The notes under the pieces were generated by a model. That model saw nothing but the letters and a program-made list of their open reading frames with translations, had not been told where the DNA came from and ran no database searches. A DNA stretch of 64,000 nt from Sphingobacteriia bacterium (GTDB taxonomy: Bacteria; Bacteroidota; Bacteroidia; Chitinophagales; Chitinophagaceae): the NCBI GenBank assembly GCA_017304675.1, contig JAFKLS010000016.1, positions 558,001 to 622,000 on the forward strand, in the 5' to 3' direction. The number at the start of each line of letters is the position of its first letter. The first letter of the stretch is position 1. Of this stretch, positions 47,156 through 56,835 are shown piece after piece. The position numbers and the translations under genes were made by a program.

Positions 47156-49435
47156 ATGGAGCATACACACCAACCGCTGTACTACACTTGCCCAATGCAT
47201 CTTGAAGTTATTCAGAGTACTCCCGGCATTTGCCCAAAATGCGGGATGAAGCTTGTACTTATTAACGGGCAGCCTGACGAGGGCCATTCGGGTCATCATC
47301 ATGCAGCGGCAAAAGAAGAAATTCATTCCGTTCATGAACAACAGCCTGCGCCTGTTATAAGTATCAATAAAACAGTGGGGTTAAGTAAATACACCTGCCC
47401 TATGCATCCGCAAATTATACAGGATGGACCGGGTAAGTGCCCTTTGTGTGGAATGACATTGGTTCCTCTTTCAAAGTCAGCCACACATGACGGTCACCAG
47501 GCACATGCTTCTGGTATTGCTGATTTTAAAAGACGTTTCTATGTAGTATTAGTATTGACAATACCTATCATGCTGCTATCAGAAATGATACAACACTGGC
47601 TGAATATTCATTTCAGTTTTCCCGGTTCAAAATATGTACTGCTCACTTTATCATCCATAGTTTTCTTTTATGGTGGATGGCCTTTTCTTACAGGGTTAAT
47701 TGGTGAAATACGGGTAAAAAATCCCGGCATGATGACTTTGATTGGATTTGCCATTTCAGTGGCATATATCTACAGTGTGGCTACAGTATTCGGATTAAAG
47801 GGAATGGATTTCTTTTGGGAGCTGGCAACGCTTATTCTTATAATGTTATTAGGGCATTGGATAGAAATGAAATCAGTTGCAGGTGCATCAAGAGAACTCG
47901 AACTACTCGTTCAGCTAATGCCGGATGAAGCACATTTAGTACAAGGTGAACAGGTGACAGATGTAAAAACAGAAACATTAAGGGAGAAGGACATAATTCT
48001 CATCAAACCCGGGGAAAAAGTCGCTGCTGATGGAATAATTACACAAGGTGAAAGTTATTTAAATGAATCTATGCTTACTGGTGAAAGCAAACCGGTACAA
48101 AAAATAAAAGGCGACAAGGTTATAGCAGGCTCAATCAATGGTAATGGCGCAATAAGAGTATCAGTTGAACATGGAGCAAAAGATTCCTACTTATCACAGG
48201 TGATAAAACTGGTACAGGATGCACAAAAATCAAAATCAAAAACACAGCTGATTGCAGACAAAGCAGCCCGATGGCTGACACTTATTGCTATTGTTGCAGG
48301 TATTACCACATTTCTTGTATGGTACTTGTCAGGTAAAGACCTGGCTTTTTCAATTGAAAGAATGGTAACAGTAATTGTTATTTGTTGTCCGCATGCCTTG
48401 GGGCTGGCAGTGCCATTGGTTGTTGCCAAATCAACTGCATTATCTGCCAAACATGGTCTGCTAATCAAAAACAGAACCGCTTTTGAAAATGCAAGAAAAA
48501 TAACTACACTGGTATTTGATAAAACAGGAACACTGACGGTTGGTAAATTTCAGGTAGTAAGATATGTAACCCACAGTGATAAATACACCCCTTACCAGAT
48601 TTTACAGTATGCTGCTGCATTGGAACAAAATTCAGGACATCCTATTGCATCGGGAATTCTTGATAAAGCAAAAGAATTGGGTATGACTCTTCCAACTGTT
48701 GTGGGGTTTGAAGCTATTACAGGCAAAGGGGTTATCGGTATTATTGACAGAAAAGATGTGATGGTGGTCAGCCCTGGCTATTTACAGGAGAAGTTTACCT
48801 TCCTTACAAAAGATGATACGGTAAAGGCAGAAGAAACACTTGTATTTGTCTTAATAGACGATGATATAGCTGGTTCAATTGCCCTGGCAGATGAAATTAG
48901 GTCTGAGTCATACGATGCCATAAAAATATTGCATCAAAATAATATCAAAGCTATTCTGCTTACAGGTGATAATGCAACAGTAGCAAAAGGTGTAAGCGAA
49001 CGATTAGGAATGGACAGCTTTATTGCTGAAGTATTACCACACCAAAAACTCCAGAAAATAAAAGAGCTTCAGGATAAAGGCGAGTATGTTGCCATGACAG
49101 GTGATGGCGTAAATGATGCCCCTGCACTGGCTCAAGCCAATGTAGGAATTGCAGTAGGTTCAGGTTCTGATATCGCCGCCGAAACAGCAGGGATTGTGTT
49201 GGTTAACAGCAATCCCAAAGATGTTGTTTCATTGATTCAATTTGGCAAAGCCACTTACAGAAAGATGATTCAGAATTTGATTTGGGCAACAGGGTATAAT
49301 GTGGTGGCTTTGCCTTTGGCGGCGGGTGTATTGTACAAGATGGGCATATTGTTAAGTCCTGCTGCGGGGGCTGTATTGATGAGTGTAAGTACGGTGGTGG
49401 TTGCTATTAACGCAAGTCTTTTAAAAGTAAAATAA
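47156..49435 (+). CDS. copB: CopB-type copper-exporting P-type ATPase (P1B-3)
   Basis: A 759-residue P-type ATPase. The cytoplasmic N-terminus carries two heavy-metal-binding domains (CPMHLEV...CPKCGMKL and CPMHPQI...CPLCGMTL) and a His cluster 'HSGHHHAA' instead of HMA domains. Eight TM segments follow; the TM6 metal motif is C411-P412-H413, the CPH signature of CopB (Cu(II)/Ag class) rather than CPC. Phosphorylation Asp is D455 (DKTGTLT), and 'TGESKPVQ', 'GDGVNDAPALAQA' are present. It pumps copper from cytoplasm to periplasm. Confidence 0.95.
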   Translation: MEHTHQPLYYTCPMHLEVIQSTPGICPKCGMKLVLINGQPDEGHSGHHHAAAKEEIHSVHEQQPAPVISINKTVGLSKYTCPMHPQIIQDGPGKCPLCGMTLVPLSKSATHDGHQAHASGIADFKRRFYVVLVLTIPIMLLSEMIQHWLNIHFSFPGSKYVLLTLSSIVFFYGGWPFLTGLIGEIRVKNPGMMTLIGFAISVAYIYSVATVFGLKGMDFFWELATLILIMLLGHWIEMKSVAGASRELELLVQLMPDEAHLVQGEQVTDVKTETLREKDIILIKPGEKVAADGIITQGESYLNESMLTGESKPVQKIKGDKVIAGSINGNGAIRVSVEHGAKDSYLSQVIKLVQDAQKSKSKTQLIADKAARWLTLIAIVAGITTFLVWYLSGKDLAFSIERMVTVIVICCPHALGLAVPLVVAKSTALSAKHGLLIKNRTAFENARKITTLVFDKTGTLTVGKFQVVRYVTHSDKYTPYQILQYAAALEQNSGHPIASGILDKAKELGMTLPTVVGFEAITGKGVIGIIDRKDVMVVSPGYLQEKFTFLTKDDTVKAEETLVFVLIDDDIAGSIALADEIRSESYDAIKILHQNNIKAILLTGDNATVAKGVSERLGMDSFIAEVLPHQKLQKIKELQDKGEYVAMTGDGVNDAPALAQANVGIAVGSGSDIAAETAGIVLVNSNPKDVVSLIQFGKATYRKMIQNLIWATGYNVVALPLAAGVLYKMGILLSPAAGAVLMSVSTVVVAINASLLKVK

Positions 49436-49460
49436 AACCTCTCCAACAACCAAACTGTTT

Positions 49461-50258
49461 ATGGCAAAAAGCAAACACTATTACATCCGCAAAACACACC
49501 GTTGGCTCGGTGTTATTCTTGGAATTCAGTTTCTACTTTGGACAATTGGTGGCCTTTACTTCAGTTGGAGTAATATGGATGAAGTGCACGGTGATTTTCA
49601 AAAGAAAAATGCGCCCCTGCTTTCTTCCAATATTTCATTGGTAAGTCCGGCAATGGTATTAGATAGTATAAAACAAATTCACCGTGTAGATTCAGTGGTA
49701 TCAATTCAATTAATTGAGATATTAGGAAAACCATTTTATCAGGTTCGTTGTGTAAGTGTATTGCAGAATGAACCCGGTCATCGGCATGAGATGCAATCTA
49801 TGAATCATCTTGCCAACGCTGAAACTGGTCAGCTTCGTGGGCCGTTGACACAAGAAGAAGCGATTGAAGTGGCTAAGATGCGATTTAGCGGTGAGCCCAA
49901 AGTAGCATCAATTAAATATTTCACTACAACCAATGGTCATCATGAATACCGGGAAAGTCCGTTACCTGCTTACGCCATTACATTTGAACATCCATCAAAA
50001 ACTACTGTGTATGTTGCCAGTGAATTGGGGACTATACAAAAATTCCGTAACAGCAAATGGAGAATATTTGATTTTTTATGGATGATGCACACAATGGACT
50101 ATGAAAGCAGGGACCATATCGGTAACTGGCTGCTCAGGGCTTTTTCAATTTTTGGGTTGGTAACAGTATTAAGCGGTTTTGCTTTGTTCTTTGTTAGTTC
50201 AAAATGGAGGAGAAAAAAAATCATCAATTACTTTCCAGATATAAATAGTAAAATGTAG
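49461..50258 (+). CDS. PepSY-domain membrane protein
   Basis: A 265-residue PepSY-associated TM protein: TM1 at about 14-34 ('HRWLGVILGIQFLLWTIGG'), a periplasmic PepSY core, and TM2 near 228-250. His residues in 'KTHRWLG', 'HRHEMQSMNH' and 'WMMHTMDYESRDHIGN' resemble heme- or flavin-linked PepSY ferric-reductase-like proteins. It follows the CopB gene, so a role in metal reduction or transport is possible but not shown. Confidence 0.82.
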   Translation: MAKSKHYYIRKTHRWLGVILGIQFLLWTIGGLYFSWSNMDEVHGDFQKKNAPLLSSNISLVSPAMVLDSIKQIHRVDSVVSIQLIEILGKPFYQVRCVSVLQNEPGHRHEMQSMNHLANAETGQLRGPLTQEEAIEVAKMRFSGEPKVASIKYFTTTNGHHEYRESPLPAYAITFEHPSKTTVYVASELGTIQKFRNSKWRIFDFLWMMHTMDYESRDHIGNWLLRAFSIFGLVTVLSGFALFFVSSKWRRKKIINYFPDINSKM

Positions 50259-50277
50259 GTAACGGTATATTCTTGCT

Positions 50278-50445
50278 ATGAAAAAAAAGAAGCAACCGGC
50301 TACAAAAGGAAAGACTAAGAAAGAAAACAGGAGCCTTCTTTCTAAAATTATCCGCTATGCCCTTTTGATACTACTGTGTCTTTTTCTGCTGGCTCTTTTT
50401 GTTCTAGTTATCTTTATGCAGCATATTAATCTTAAACACAAATGA
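50278..50445 (+). CDS. Small single-TM protein (55 aa)
   Basis: ATG at 50278 opens a 55-residue frame: a Lys-rich cytoplasmic head (MKKKKQPATKGKTKKEN), one transmembrane helix (about 27-49) and a short periplasmic tail 'QHINLKHK'. It begins 19 bases after the PepSY gene. A protein of similar design starts at 51029. The shared plan and positions make it a probable real small gene, perhaps a pump accessory. Confidence 0.5.
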   Translation: MKKKKQPATKGKTKKENRSLLSKIIRYALLILLCLFLLALFVLVIFMQHINLKHK

Positions 50446-50621
50446 CAATAGGTATCGCTGAAAAAGGTGAGCATTCATCAAAGCGGTATGGCGGTTAAAT
50501 TTCTGACAATGTTATGGCTATGCTCCCTTCGAAATAAGAAAATTTACCCATTAAACTACTGATTTGCAACAGTATTACTATTTTAGCGGGACGCAGGTCT
50601 GATTTTTGCAGCAAAATGCCC

Positions 50622-50629
50622 TATTTTTG
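50622..50629 (+). promoter_or_regulatory. Putative promoter -7 element abutting a start codon
   Basis: TATTTTTG matches TAnnTTTG exactly and ends 6 bases before the ATG at 50636, so transcription would start at or near the start codon. It overlaps an inverted repeat (TTGCA-gc-AAAAT...ATTTT-t-GCAA, about 50606-50632), a possible operator. Same core as the element at 36764. Confidence 0.55.
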
Positions 50630-50635
50630 CAACCA

Positions 50636-50956
50636 ATGAAATTTTCAGCGCTTATACTATCATTTATTGTTCTTGTACTGAGCTGTATGCCTTGCAGGGA
50701 TGATGTAGCTTTAGCGGCTGGAAAAAATAAAATCGAGTTTGCGAAATCTTCAAACAGTCAGCAAGAAAATCATAAAGCAGATGCCTGCTCTCCCTTTTGT
50801 ATCTGTTCCTGCTGTACCGGTGTAAATTTTTCTTTTACACAATTATCTGTTGATAATATAGTCCTCTATAACACTAAGCACATTTCTGCATTCATACCTT
50901 CTTCTGTTAGAAAGGTTGCATTACCTATTTGGCAACCTCCGCAATTAGTCGCTTAA
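50636..50956 (+). CDS. DUF6660-type small Cys-rich secreted protein
   Basis: A 106-residue exported protein from ATG 50636. An upstream in-frame ATG at 50606 would lie before the probable transcription start. Signal region ends 'LSCMPCRDD'; a central 'DACSPFCICSCCTG' gives five Cys within 14 residues, the DUF6660 hallmark. Likely Cu(I)- or Zn-binding. It opens the third RND cluster. Confidence 0.75.
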   Translation: MKFSALILSFIVLVLSCMPCRDDVALAAGKNKIEFAKSSNSQQENHKADACSPFCICSCCTGVNFSFTQLSVDNIVLYNTKHISAFIPSSVRKVALPIWQPPQLVA

Positions 50957-51028
50957 TACTTTCTATTGTGCTGTGATACACAGTACAATTTGTTCATCAT
51001 TTTTTTTCATTTATTAGTTACTGTGGTT

Positions 51029-51205
51029 ATGACTAAAAAAAAGTCATCAACCCGCTATATAGCCCCAGGTAAAATTTGGAATAAGAAAAAACCATTTTGG
51101 ATGCGTATTACTAAACTCATAACAGTAATTCTGCTTTCCATCGTATTGCTAATGGCTATTGCAGGTATCATGATTAAATACTATCGTCTCGTAAACTATA
51201 AATAG
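51029..51205 (+). CDS. Small single-TM protein (58 aa)
   Basis: From ATG 51029, a 58-residue protein with a basic head (MTKKKSSTRYIAPGKIWNKK) and one TM helix (about 28-50). An earlier in-frame ATG at 50966 would add an unconvincing extension. It ends 3 bases before the pump gene, as expected for a tightly coupled accessory peptide. Compare 50278-50445. Confidence 0.6.
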   Translation: MTKKKSSTRYIAPGKIWNKKKPFWMRITKLITVILLSIVLLMAIAGIMIKYYRLVNYK

Positions 51206-51208
51206 GCT

Positions 51209-54200
51209 ATGCTTAATAAAATCATTCAATTCTCCATAAAAAATAAACTGGTAATTGGCCTGTTCACACTGGCCCTGATTATCTGGGGTGTTTACTCGGC
51301 AAAAAAACTGCCGATTGATGCTGTACCAGACATCACCAATAACCAGGTACAGATTATTACCCTAAGCCCTTCATTAGCGGCGCAGGAGGTAGAGCAGTTA
51401 ATCTCTTTCCCGGTAGAGCAAACAATGGCTACCATTCCAGAAATAAAAGAAATCCGTTCCATTTCGAGGTTTGGATTGTCAGTAGTAACAGTGGTATTTC
51501 ATGATGATGCCAATATCTACTGGGCAAGGCAACAGGTAGGTGAACGCCTTATTGAAGCAAGAAATCAAATACCAAATAATATTGGTAATCCCGAAATGGC
51601 TCCTATTTCTACCGGTCTTGGTGAAATCTATCAGTACGTCTTACATGCCAAAAAAGGATATGAAGATAAATACGATGCCATGTCATTACGAACCATTCAG
51701 GATTGGATTGTGAGGCGGCAATTACTTGGCACACCCGGCATAGCAGATGTAAGCAGCTTCGGTGGTCTTTTAAAGCAATATGAGATTGCCCTTAACACAG
51801 ATAAACTAAGGAGCTATAACCTTTCCGTTGCTGACATCTTTAATGCCCTTGAAAAAAATAATCAGAATACCGGCGGAGCCTACATTGACAAGAAACCCAA
51901 TGCTTATTTTATCCGCAGCGAGGGGTTTATTAAAACAATCAATGATATAGAAAAAATTGTGGTAAAAAGAACAGAGGCGGGCATACCAGTTTTGATAAGG
52001 GATATTGCTACCGTTCAATTAGGACATGCCACGCAGTATGGAGCACTTACCCGTAATGCTGAAGGTGAAGTTGTAGGCGGTATTGTGTTGATGCTGAAAG
52101 GCGCTAATTCTAGCATCGTTATTAGCAGTGTAAAAGAGAAGATAGCGCAGATACAAAAAGGCCTGCCCGAAGGTTTAGTCATTGAACCGTTTCTCGACAG
52201 AAGCGCTTTGGTAAGTAGGGCCATTGGAACAGTAAAAACAAACCTTATTGAGGGGGCTTTGATTGTAATTTTTGTATTAGTGCTTTTTCTCGGCAATTTC
52301 CGCTCAGGCCTTATAGTAGCTTCCGTTATTCCATTGGCCATGCTTTTCGCCATTGCTCTTATGAATATGTTTGGTGTATCCGGCAACCTGATGAGTTTGG
52401 GTGCAATTGATTTTGGTTTGATAGTGGACGGCGCAGTTATCATCGTAGAAGCAACCATGCACCAATTAGGGCATCGAAAACCGGGCAGATTGACACAGGA
52501 ACAATTGGATGATGAAGTATATAAGTCGGCGGGAAAAATGATGAACTCGGCTGCCTTTGGACAAATTATTATTTTAATTGTGTACCTGCCGATTCTTGCA
52601 CTCGTAGGCATTGAAGGAAAAATGTTTGGCCCGATGGCTCAAACCGTTTCATTCGCTATTCTTGGTGCATTTCTTTTGTCTCTTACTTATGTGCCGATGA
52701 TGAGTGCTTTGTTCCTGAACAAGAAAATCAGTCACAAGGAAAATCTTTCCGATAAAATGATGAAGTTCTTACAGCGGCTTTATTCTCCGTTGATAAGGGG
52801 TGCATTAAAAATGAAATTGCTTGTGGGGAGTATTGCAGTGGGTTTATTTGCCATCAGCCTGATTATTTTTAAAACCCTGGGCGGTGAGTTTATACCTACA
52901 TTGGAAGAGGGTGATTTTGCTGTGGAAACAAGATTAATTACAGGTAGTTCACTTACCCAGACAATAGATAAAATAACACAAGTCTCAAATCTGCTGATAA
53001 AGAAGTTTCCAGAAGTAAAAGAAGTGATTGGAAAAATCGGCGCTTCTGAAATTCCAACTGACCCTATGCCTATGGAAGCATGCGACATTATCATTTTGCT
53101 GAAAAATAAAAAAGAATGGAGTACTGCTCACACCCGGGAAGAACTGGCAGACCTTATGCAAAAAGAAATGGAAAAGATACCCGGTATTACATATGGTATG
53201 TCTCAGCCGATTCAATTACGATTCAATGAACTTATCGCTGGTGTGCGCCAGGATGTAGGTATTAAGATTTTCGGTGAAGATCTCGATGTGTTGGCTGATT
53301 TGGCAAAAAAGATTGGCGTCATTGTACCTACTGTAAAGGGCGCAGAAGATTTATATGTTGAACAGGTAACCGGTCTGCCGCAAATTGTAATCAAGCTCAA
53401 CCGTGATAAGATTGCACAGTTTGGGTTGAATGTAGAGGATGTAAACCGTACTGTAAGTGCTGCCTTTGCAGGCGAAGCAGCGGGCATTGTTTACGAAGGT
53501 GAAAAAAGATTTGACATGGTGGTCAGGTTGGAAAAAACCGGCCGCCACAGTATTGATGATGTAAAGAGTTTGTTTATTGCTGCACCGGATGGCAACCAGA
53601 TTCCGCTGGATCAGATTGCAGAAGTGAACCTTCAATTAGGCCCTAACCAGATACAAAGAGAGGATGCCAAACGAAGAATTATTGTTGGGTTCAATACAAG
53701 AGGCAGAGATATTTCTTCTGTGGTAAAAGAAATACAAGAGAAAATAGATAAACAGATAAAATTGCCACCAGGATATTTTATTACTTATGGCGGACAATTT
53801 AAAAACCTCGAAGAAGCAAACAAAAGATTGTCTGTTGCAGTTCCTGTTGCATTGGGATTAATTCTTCTGTTGCTCTATTTCACGTTTGGTTCCATTAAAT
53901 ATTCACTGCTCATTTTTACAGCCATACCTATGAGTGCTATTGGTGGTGTGTTTGCGCTATGGTTTCGGAGTATGCCTTTTAGTATTTCAGCAGGTGTTGG
54001 TTTTATCGCTTTGTTTGGTGTAGCGGTTTTAAATGGTATTGTACTCATTAGTGAATTTAACCGGTTAAAAAAAGAGGGTATGACGGATATAAATGCAATT
54101 ATATTGAAAGGGACATCTGTAAGGCTGAGACCGGTGCTGATGACTGCTACCGTTGCATCGTTAGGATTTCTGCCGATGGCTTTGTCAACCGGTTCCGGTG

Positions 54201-55579
54201 CAGAAGTACAAAAGCCCCTGGCAACAGTAGTGATTGGTGGTCTGATTACAGCTACATTCCTTACCCTTGTAGTGTTACCAGTGCTCTACACCTGGTTTGA
54301 AAAAATAAGACCAAAAGGAAAAAAATCTGTAGCAGCAAAAGGATTGGCTTCTTTGACAATCCTGTTAGCAGTTTCATCTTACTCGGCTAATGCTCAAACA
54401 AAACCCGTTGTAAATCTGAATGAAGCAGTTGCAATATCAATAAAAAATAATCCGCTTATAAAAATTGGAACACTGGACATTGGCTACCAGCAGCAGTTGA
54501 AAAAGACTGTAAAGGACTACGGAAAAACCAATTTCGGTCTTACCTATGGCCAGTATAACAGCCGCATTGCTTACGACAATAATTTCACCATTAACCAGGG
54601 TATTCCCAATCCTGCGTATTTTAAAAGTCTTATAAGATTATCAGAGTCGAATATTAAAAGCAGTGAGCTGCAATTAAAAGTATACCAGGGCGAACTGGCG
54701 GCCAACACTAAAACATCTTACTATCAATTGCTGTTTTGGATAGAAGAAATAAGGCTGCTGAAAGAATTACTGGCTATATACGAAAATGTGTTAAAGGCTT
54801 CAGCATTGCGGTATAAAACCGGTGAGACAAATGCACTGGAAAATTACAATGCCGAGAGCAGGGTGAATGAAACAAAAGCACAATTGCGAAACGCAGAAGA
54901 AGATTACCGCATTGAACTGAACCGGTTGAAGGTTTTTACCGCTGACAGTTCTATAACCGCTATTGCAGATACGTTGCTGGTTGAAAAAAATATGATCATC
55001 ACTTTCGACAGCAACGCTCTTGCTTCCAATCCCACACTGGCTTTTATACAGCAGCAAATAGATATTGCTCAAAAAGAAAAAGGAGTAGAACAATCAAGGT
55101 TGAAGCCCGACTTTAATGTTGGCTATTTTAATCAATCACTGGTAGGCTATCAAACGGTTAATGGCGTTGACAAATATTATGGTGCAGGCCGCCGTTTCCA
55201 GGGCGTAAACCTGGGCATAAGCATACCCATATTTGCCAAAGCTCAAAAAGAGAGAGTAAGGGCAGCAGAAATAAACCGTGTTAAGAGAGAAGCAGAACTA
55301 AACAACTATCAATATCGCCTGCAGGCTGAACTGGCAAGATTATTTGGTGAACTGCAAAAGCTAAGAGTGCAGATTAATTATTACCGTAACACTGTATTGC
55401 CGCAAGCCAATCTCATCATTAGCCAGTCACAAAAAGCGTTTACTGCCGGTGAAATCGGGTATTATGAACTTACGCAATCCCTGAATAATGCAGTCATTGT
55501 AAAACAGGAATTCACCAAAGTGCTGAATCAATATAACCAAACCATCATCGCCATCGAATTTATTGCTGGCATTAACTAA
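51209..55579 (+). CDS. CzcA/CusA-TolC fusion RND efflux protein
   Basis: A 1456-residue fusion. Residues 1 to about 1035 are a complete RND pump ('GAIDFGLIVDGAVIIVEA' in TM4, 'RFNELIAGVRQDVGIKIFGEDL' and 'VKEVIGKIGASEIPTDPMPME', CzcA-like class for divalent metals). After the last TM comes a hydrophobic segment with a signal-peptidase-type site (SSYSANA before Q1063), then a full TolC-like outer-membrane factor (about 1063-1456). The retained signal suggests the OMF half is cut free after export. This fusion is known in Bacteroidota. Confidence 0.93.
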   Translation: MLNKIIQFSIKNKLVIGLFTLALIIWGVYSAKKLPIDAVPDITNNQVQIITLSPSLAAQEVEQLISFPVEQTMATIPEIKEIRSISRFGLSVVTVVFHDDANIYWARQQVGERLIEARNQIPNNIGNPEMAPISTGLGEIYQYVLHAKKGYEDKYDAMSLRTIQDWIVRRQLLGTPGIADVSSFGGLLKQYEIALNTDKLRSYNLSVADIFNALEKNNQNTGGAYIDKKPNAYFIRSEGFIKTINDIEKIVVKRTEAGIPVLIRDIATVQLGHATQYGALTRNAEGEVVGGIVLMLKGANSSIVISSVKEKIAQIQKGLPEGLVIEPFLDRSALVSRAIGTVKTNLIEGALIVIFVLVLFLGNFRSGLIVASVIPLAMLFAIALMNMFGVSGNLMSLGAIDFGLIVDGAVIIVEATMHQLGHRKPGRLTQEQLDDEVYKSAGKMMNSAAFGQIIILIVYLPILALVGIEGKMFGPMAQTVSFAILGAFLLSLTYVPMMSALFLNKKISHKENLSDKMMKFLQRLYSPLIRGALKMKLLVGSIAVGLFAISLIIFKTLGGEFIPTLEEGDFAVETRLITGSSLTQTIDKITQVSNLLIKKFPEVKEVIGKIGASEIPTDPMPMEACDIIILLKNKKEWSTAHTREELADLMQKEMEKIPGITYGMSQPIQLRFNELIAGVRQDVGIKIFGEDLDVLADLAKKIGVIVPTVKGAEDLYVEQVTGLPQIVIKLNRDKIAQFGLNVEDVNRTVSAAFAGEAAGIVYEGEKRFDMVVRLEKTGRHSIDDVKSLFIAAPDGNQIPLDQIAEVNLQLGPNQIQREDAKRRIIVGFNTRGRDISSVVKEIQEKIDKQIKLPPGYFITYGGQFKNLEEANKRLSVAVPVALGLILLLLYFTFGSIKYSLLIFTAIPMSAIGGVFALWFRSMPFSISAGVGFIALFGVAVLNGIVLISEFNRLKKEGMTDINAIILKGTSVRLRPVLMTATVASLGFLPMALSTGSGAEVQKPLATVVIGGLITATFLTLVVLPVLYTWFEKIRPKGKKSVAAKGLASLTILLAVSSYSANAQTKPVVNLNEAVAISIKNNPLIKIGTLDIGYQQQLKKTVKDYGKTNFGLTYGQYNSRIAYDNNFTINQGIPNPAYFKSLIRLSESNIKSSELQLKVYQGELAANTKTSYYQLLFWIEEIRLLKELLAIYENVLKASALRYKTGETNALENYNAESRVNETKAQLRNAEEDYRIELNRLKVFTADSSITAIADTLLVEKNMIITFDSNALASNPTLAFIQQQIDIAQKEKGVEQSRLKPDFNVGYFNQSLVGYQTVNGVDKYYGAGRRFQGVNLGISIPIFAKAQKERVRAAEINRVKREAELNNYQYRLQAELARLFGELQKLRVQINYYRNTVLPQANLIISQSQKAFTAGEIGYYELTQSLNNAVIVKQEFTKVLNQYNQTIIAIEFIAGIN

Positions 55580-55608
55580 TACAAAACAGGAATTAAATTA
55601 TCATTATT

Positions 55609-56826
55609 ATGAAACATAAAATCTTTAGTTCACTTGCCATACTTTTTATTGCTGCTGCAGTTTTCACGTCTTGTTCATCCAAAGGGAATACTGAAGCCAC
55701 TCCGGCGGAAGAGCCTAAAAAAGAGGAAGCTGATATGGTTGACTTATCAGAAGAACAGTTTAAAACTGTAAATATTCAATACGGAACAGTGGAGGAAAAA
55801 AATCTTAGCAGCGTTATCCGTGCTTCAGGTGTACTTGATGTTCCGCCGCAACAATTAGTAACAATTTCATCCCCCTATGGTGGTACATTAAAAACAACCG
55901 AATTGTTACAGGGAAAGCCGGTTAAAAAAGGAGAAATCATTGCTTTATTAGAAAATCCTGAGTTTATTCAGCTTCAGCAGGATTATCTTGATTACAAAAG
56001 TCAGCTTGTATTTTTAAAGGAAGAATTAGAGAGGCAACAGGAGTTAGCAAAAGAAAATGTCAATGCAAAGAAAACGCTGCAAAAGGCGAGCAGTGAATAC
56101 AATAGTATGACAGCAAGAGTTCAGGGTTTGAAATCAAAACTGCAATTAATTAACATCAATCCTGAAAAAATCAACGCTGATAATATTTCTGGTAAGGCTA
56201 ATATTTATGCTCCTATCTCTGGTTATGTAACAAAAGTGCTGGTAAATGTTGGAAAATTCGTAAACGCTAACCAGGAACTTTTTGAAATTGTTGACACCCG
56301 CCACCTGCATGCCGAACTAACGATTTTTGAGAAGGATGTGCCCAAATTAATAATCGGTCAAAAAATTCGCTTTGTGTTGAACAATGAAACGAAAGAAAGA
56401 TTTGCAGAAGTGCATCTGATTGGCCGGGAGATAAGTGCAGAAAGAACCGTTCGTGTGCATGGACATTTATCACAGGAAGATAAATCCCTTCTTCCCGGAA
56501 TGTATTTAAAAGCTGTTGTTGAAACGGGAAGAGCAGCTACTACAGCTTTACCTGATAAAGCTATTGTACAATCAGCCGGTAAGTCATATATATTTATTGC
56601 AGTAGAAAGTGATGGTGATGAAAAGAAACCGGCTGATTCAAAAACCGATAAGGATCCTGTAGAAAAACATATTCCATTTAAGAGAATAGAAATAACAATC
56701 GGAGTGGCTGAAAATGGATACACCGAAGTGACACTGCCGGAAGGGTTTGATAGAAATACAAAGATTGTAATTAACGGCGCTTATGATTTGCTATCGAAGA
56801 TGAATAATGTGGAGGAAGAAGAATAA
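55609..56826 (+). CDS. czcB: CzcB/CusB-type RND adaptor lipoprotein
   Basis: A 405-residue lipoprotein adaptor (lipobox 'VFTSCSSK' near residue 22). 'TISSPYGGTLKTTELLQGKPVKKGE' and 'IYAPISGYVTKVLVNVGKFVNA' are the lipoyl halves, separated by a helical hairpin (about 105-180). It lacks the YTCPMHP domain found in the two adaptors at 32-34 kb. Works with the fusion pump upstream, 29 bases away. Confidence 0.9.
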   Translation: MKHKIFSSLAILFIAAAVFTSCSSKGNTEATPAEEPKKEEADMVDLSEEQFKTVNIQYGTVEEKNLSSVIRASGVLDVPPQQLVTISSPYGGTLKTTELLQGKPVKKGEIIALLENPEFIQLQQDYLDYKSQLVFLKEELERQQELAKENVNAKKTLQKASSEYNSMTARVQGLKSKLQLININPEKINADNISGKANIYAPISGYVTKVLVNVGKFVNANQELFEIVDTRHLHAELTIFEKDVPKLIIGQKIRFVLNNETKERFAEVHLIGREISAERTVRVHGHLSQEDKSLLPGMYLKAVVETGRAATTALPDKAIVQSAGKSYIFIAVESDGDEKKPADSKTDKDPVEKHIPFKRIEITIGVAENGYTEVTLPEGFDRNTKIVINGAYDLLSKMNNVEEEE

Positions 56827-56835
56827 AAATAATAT

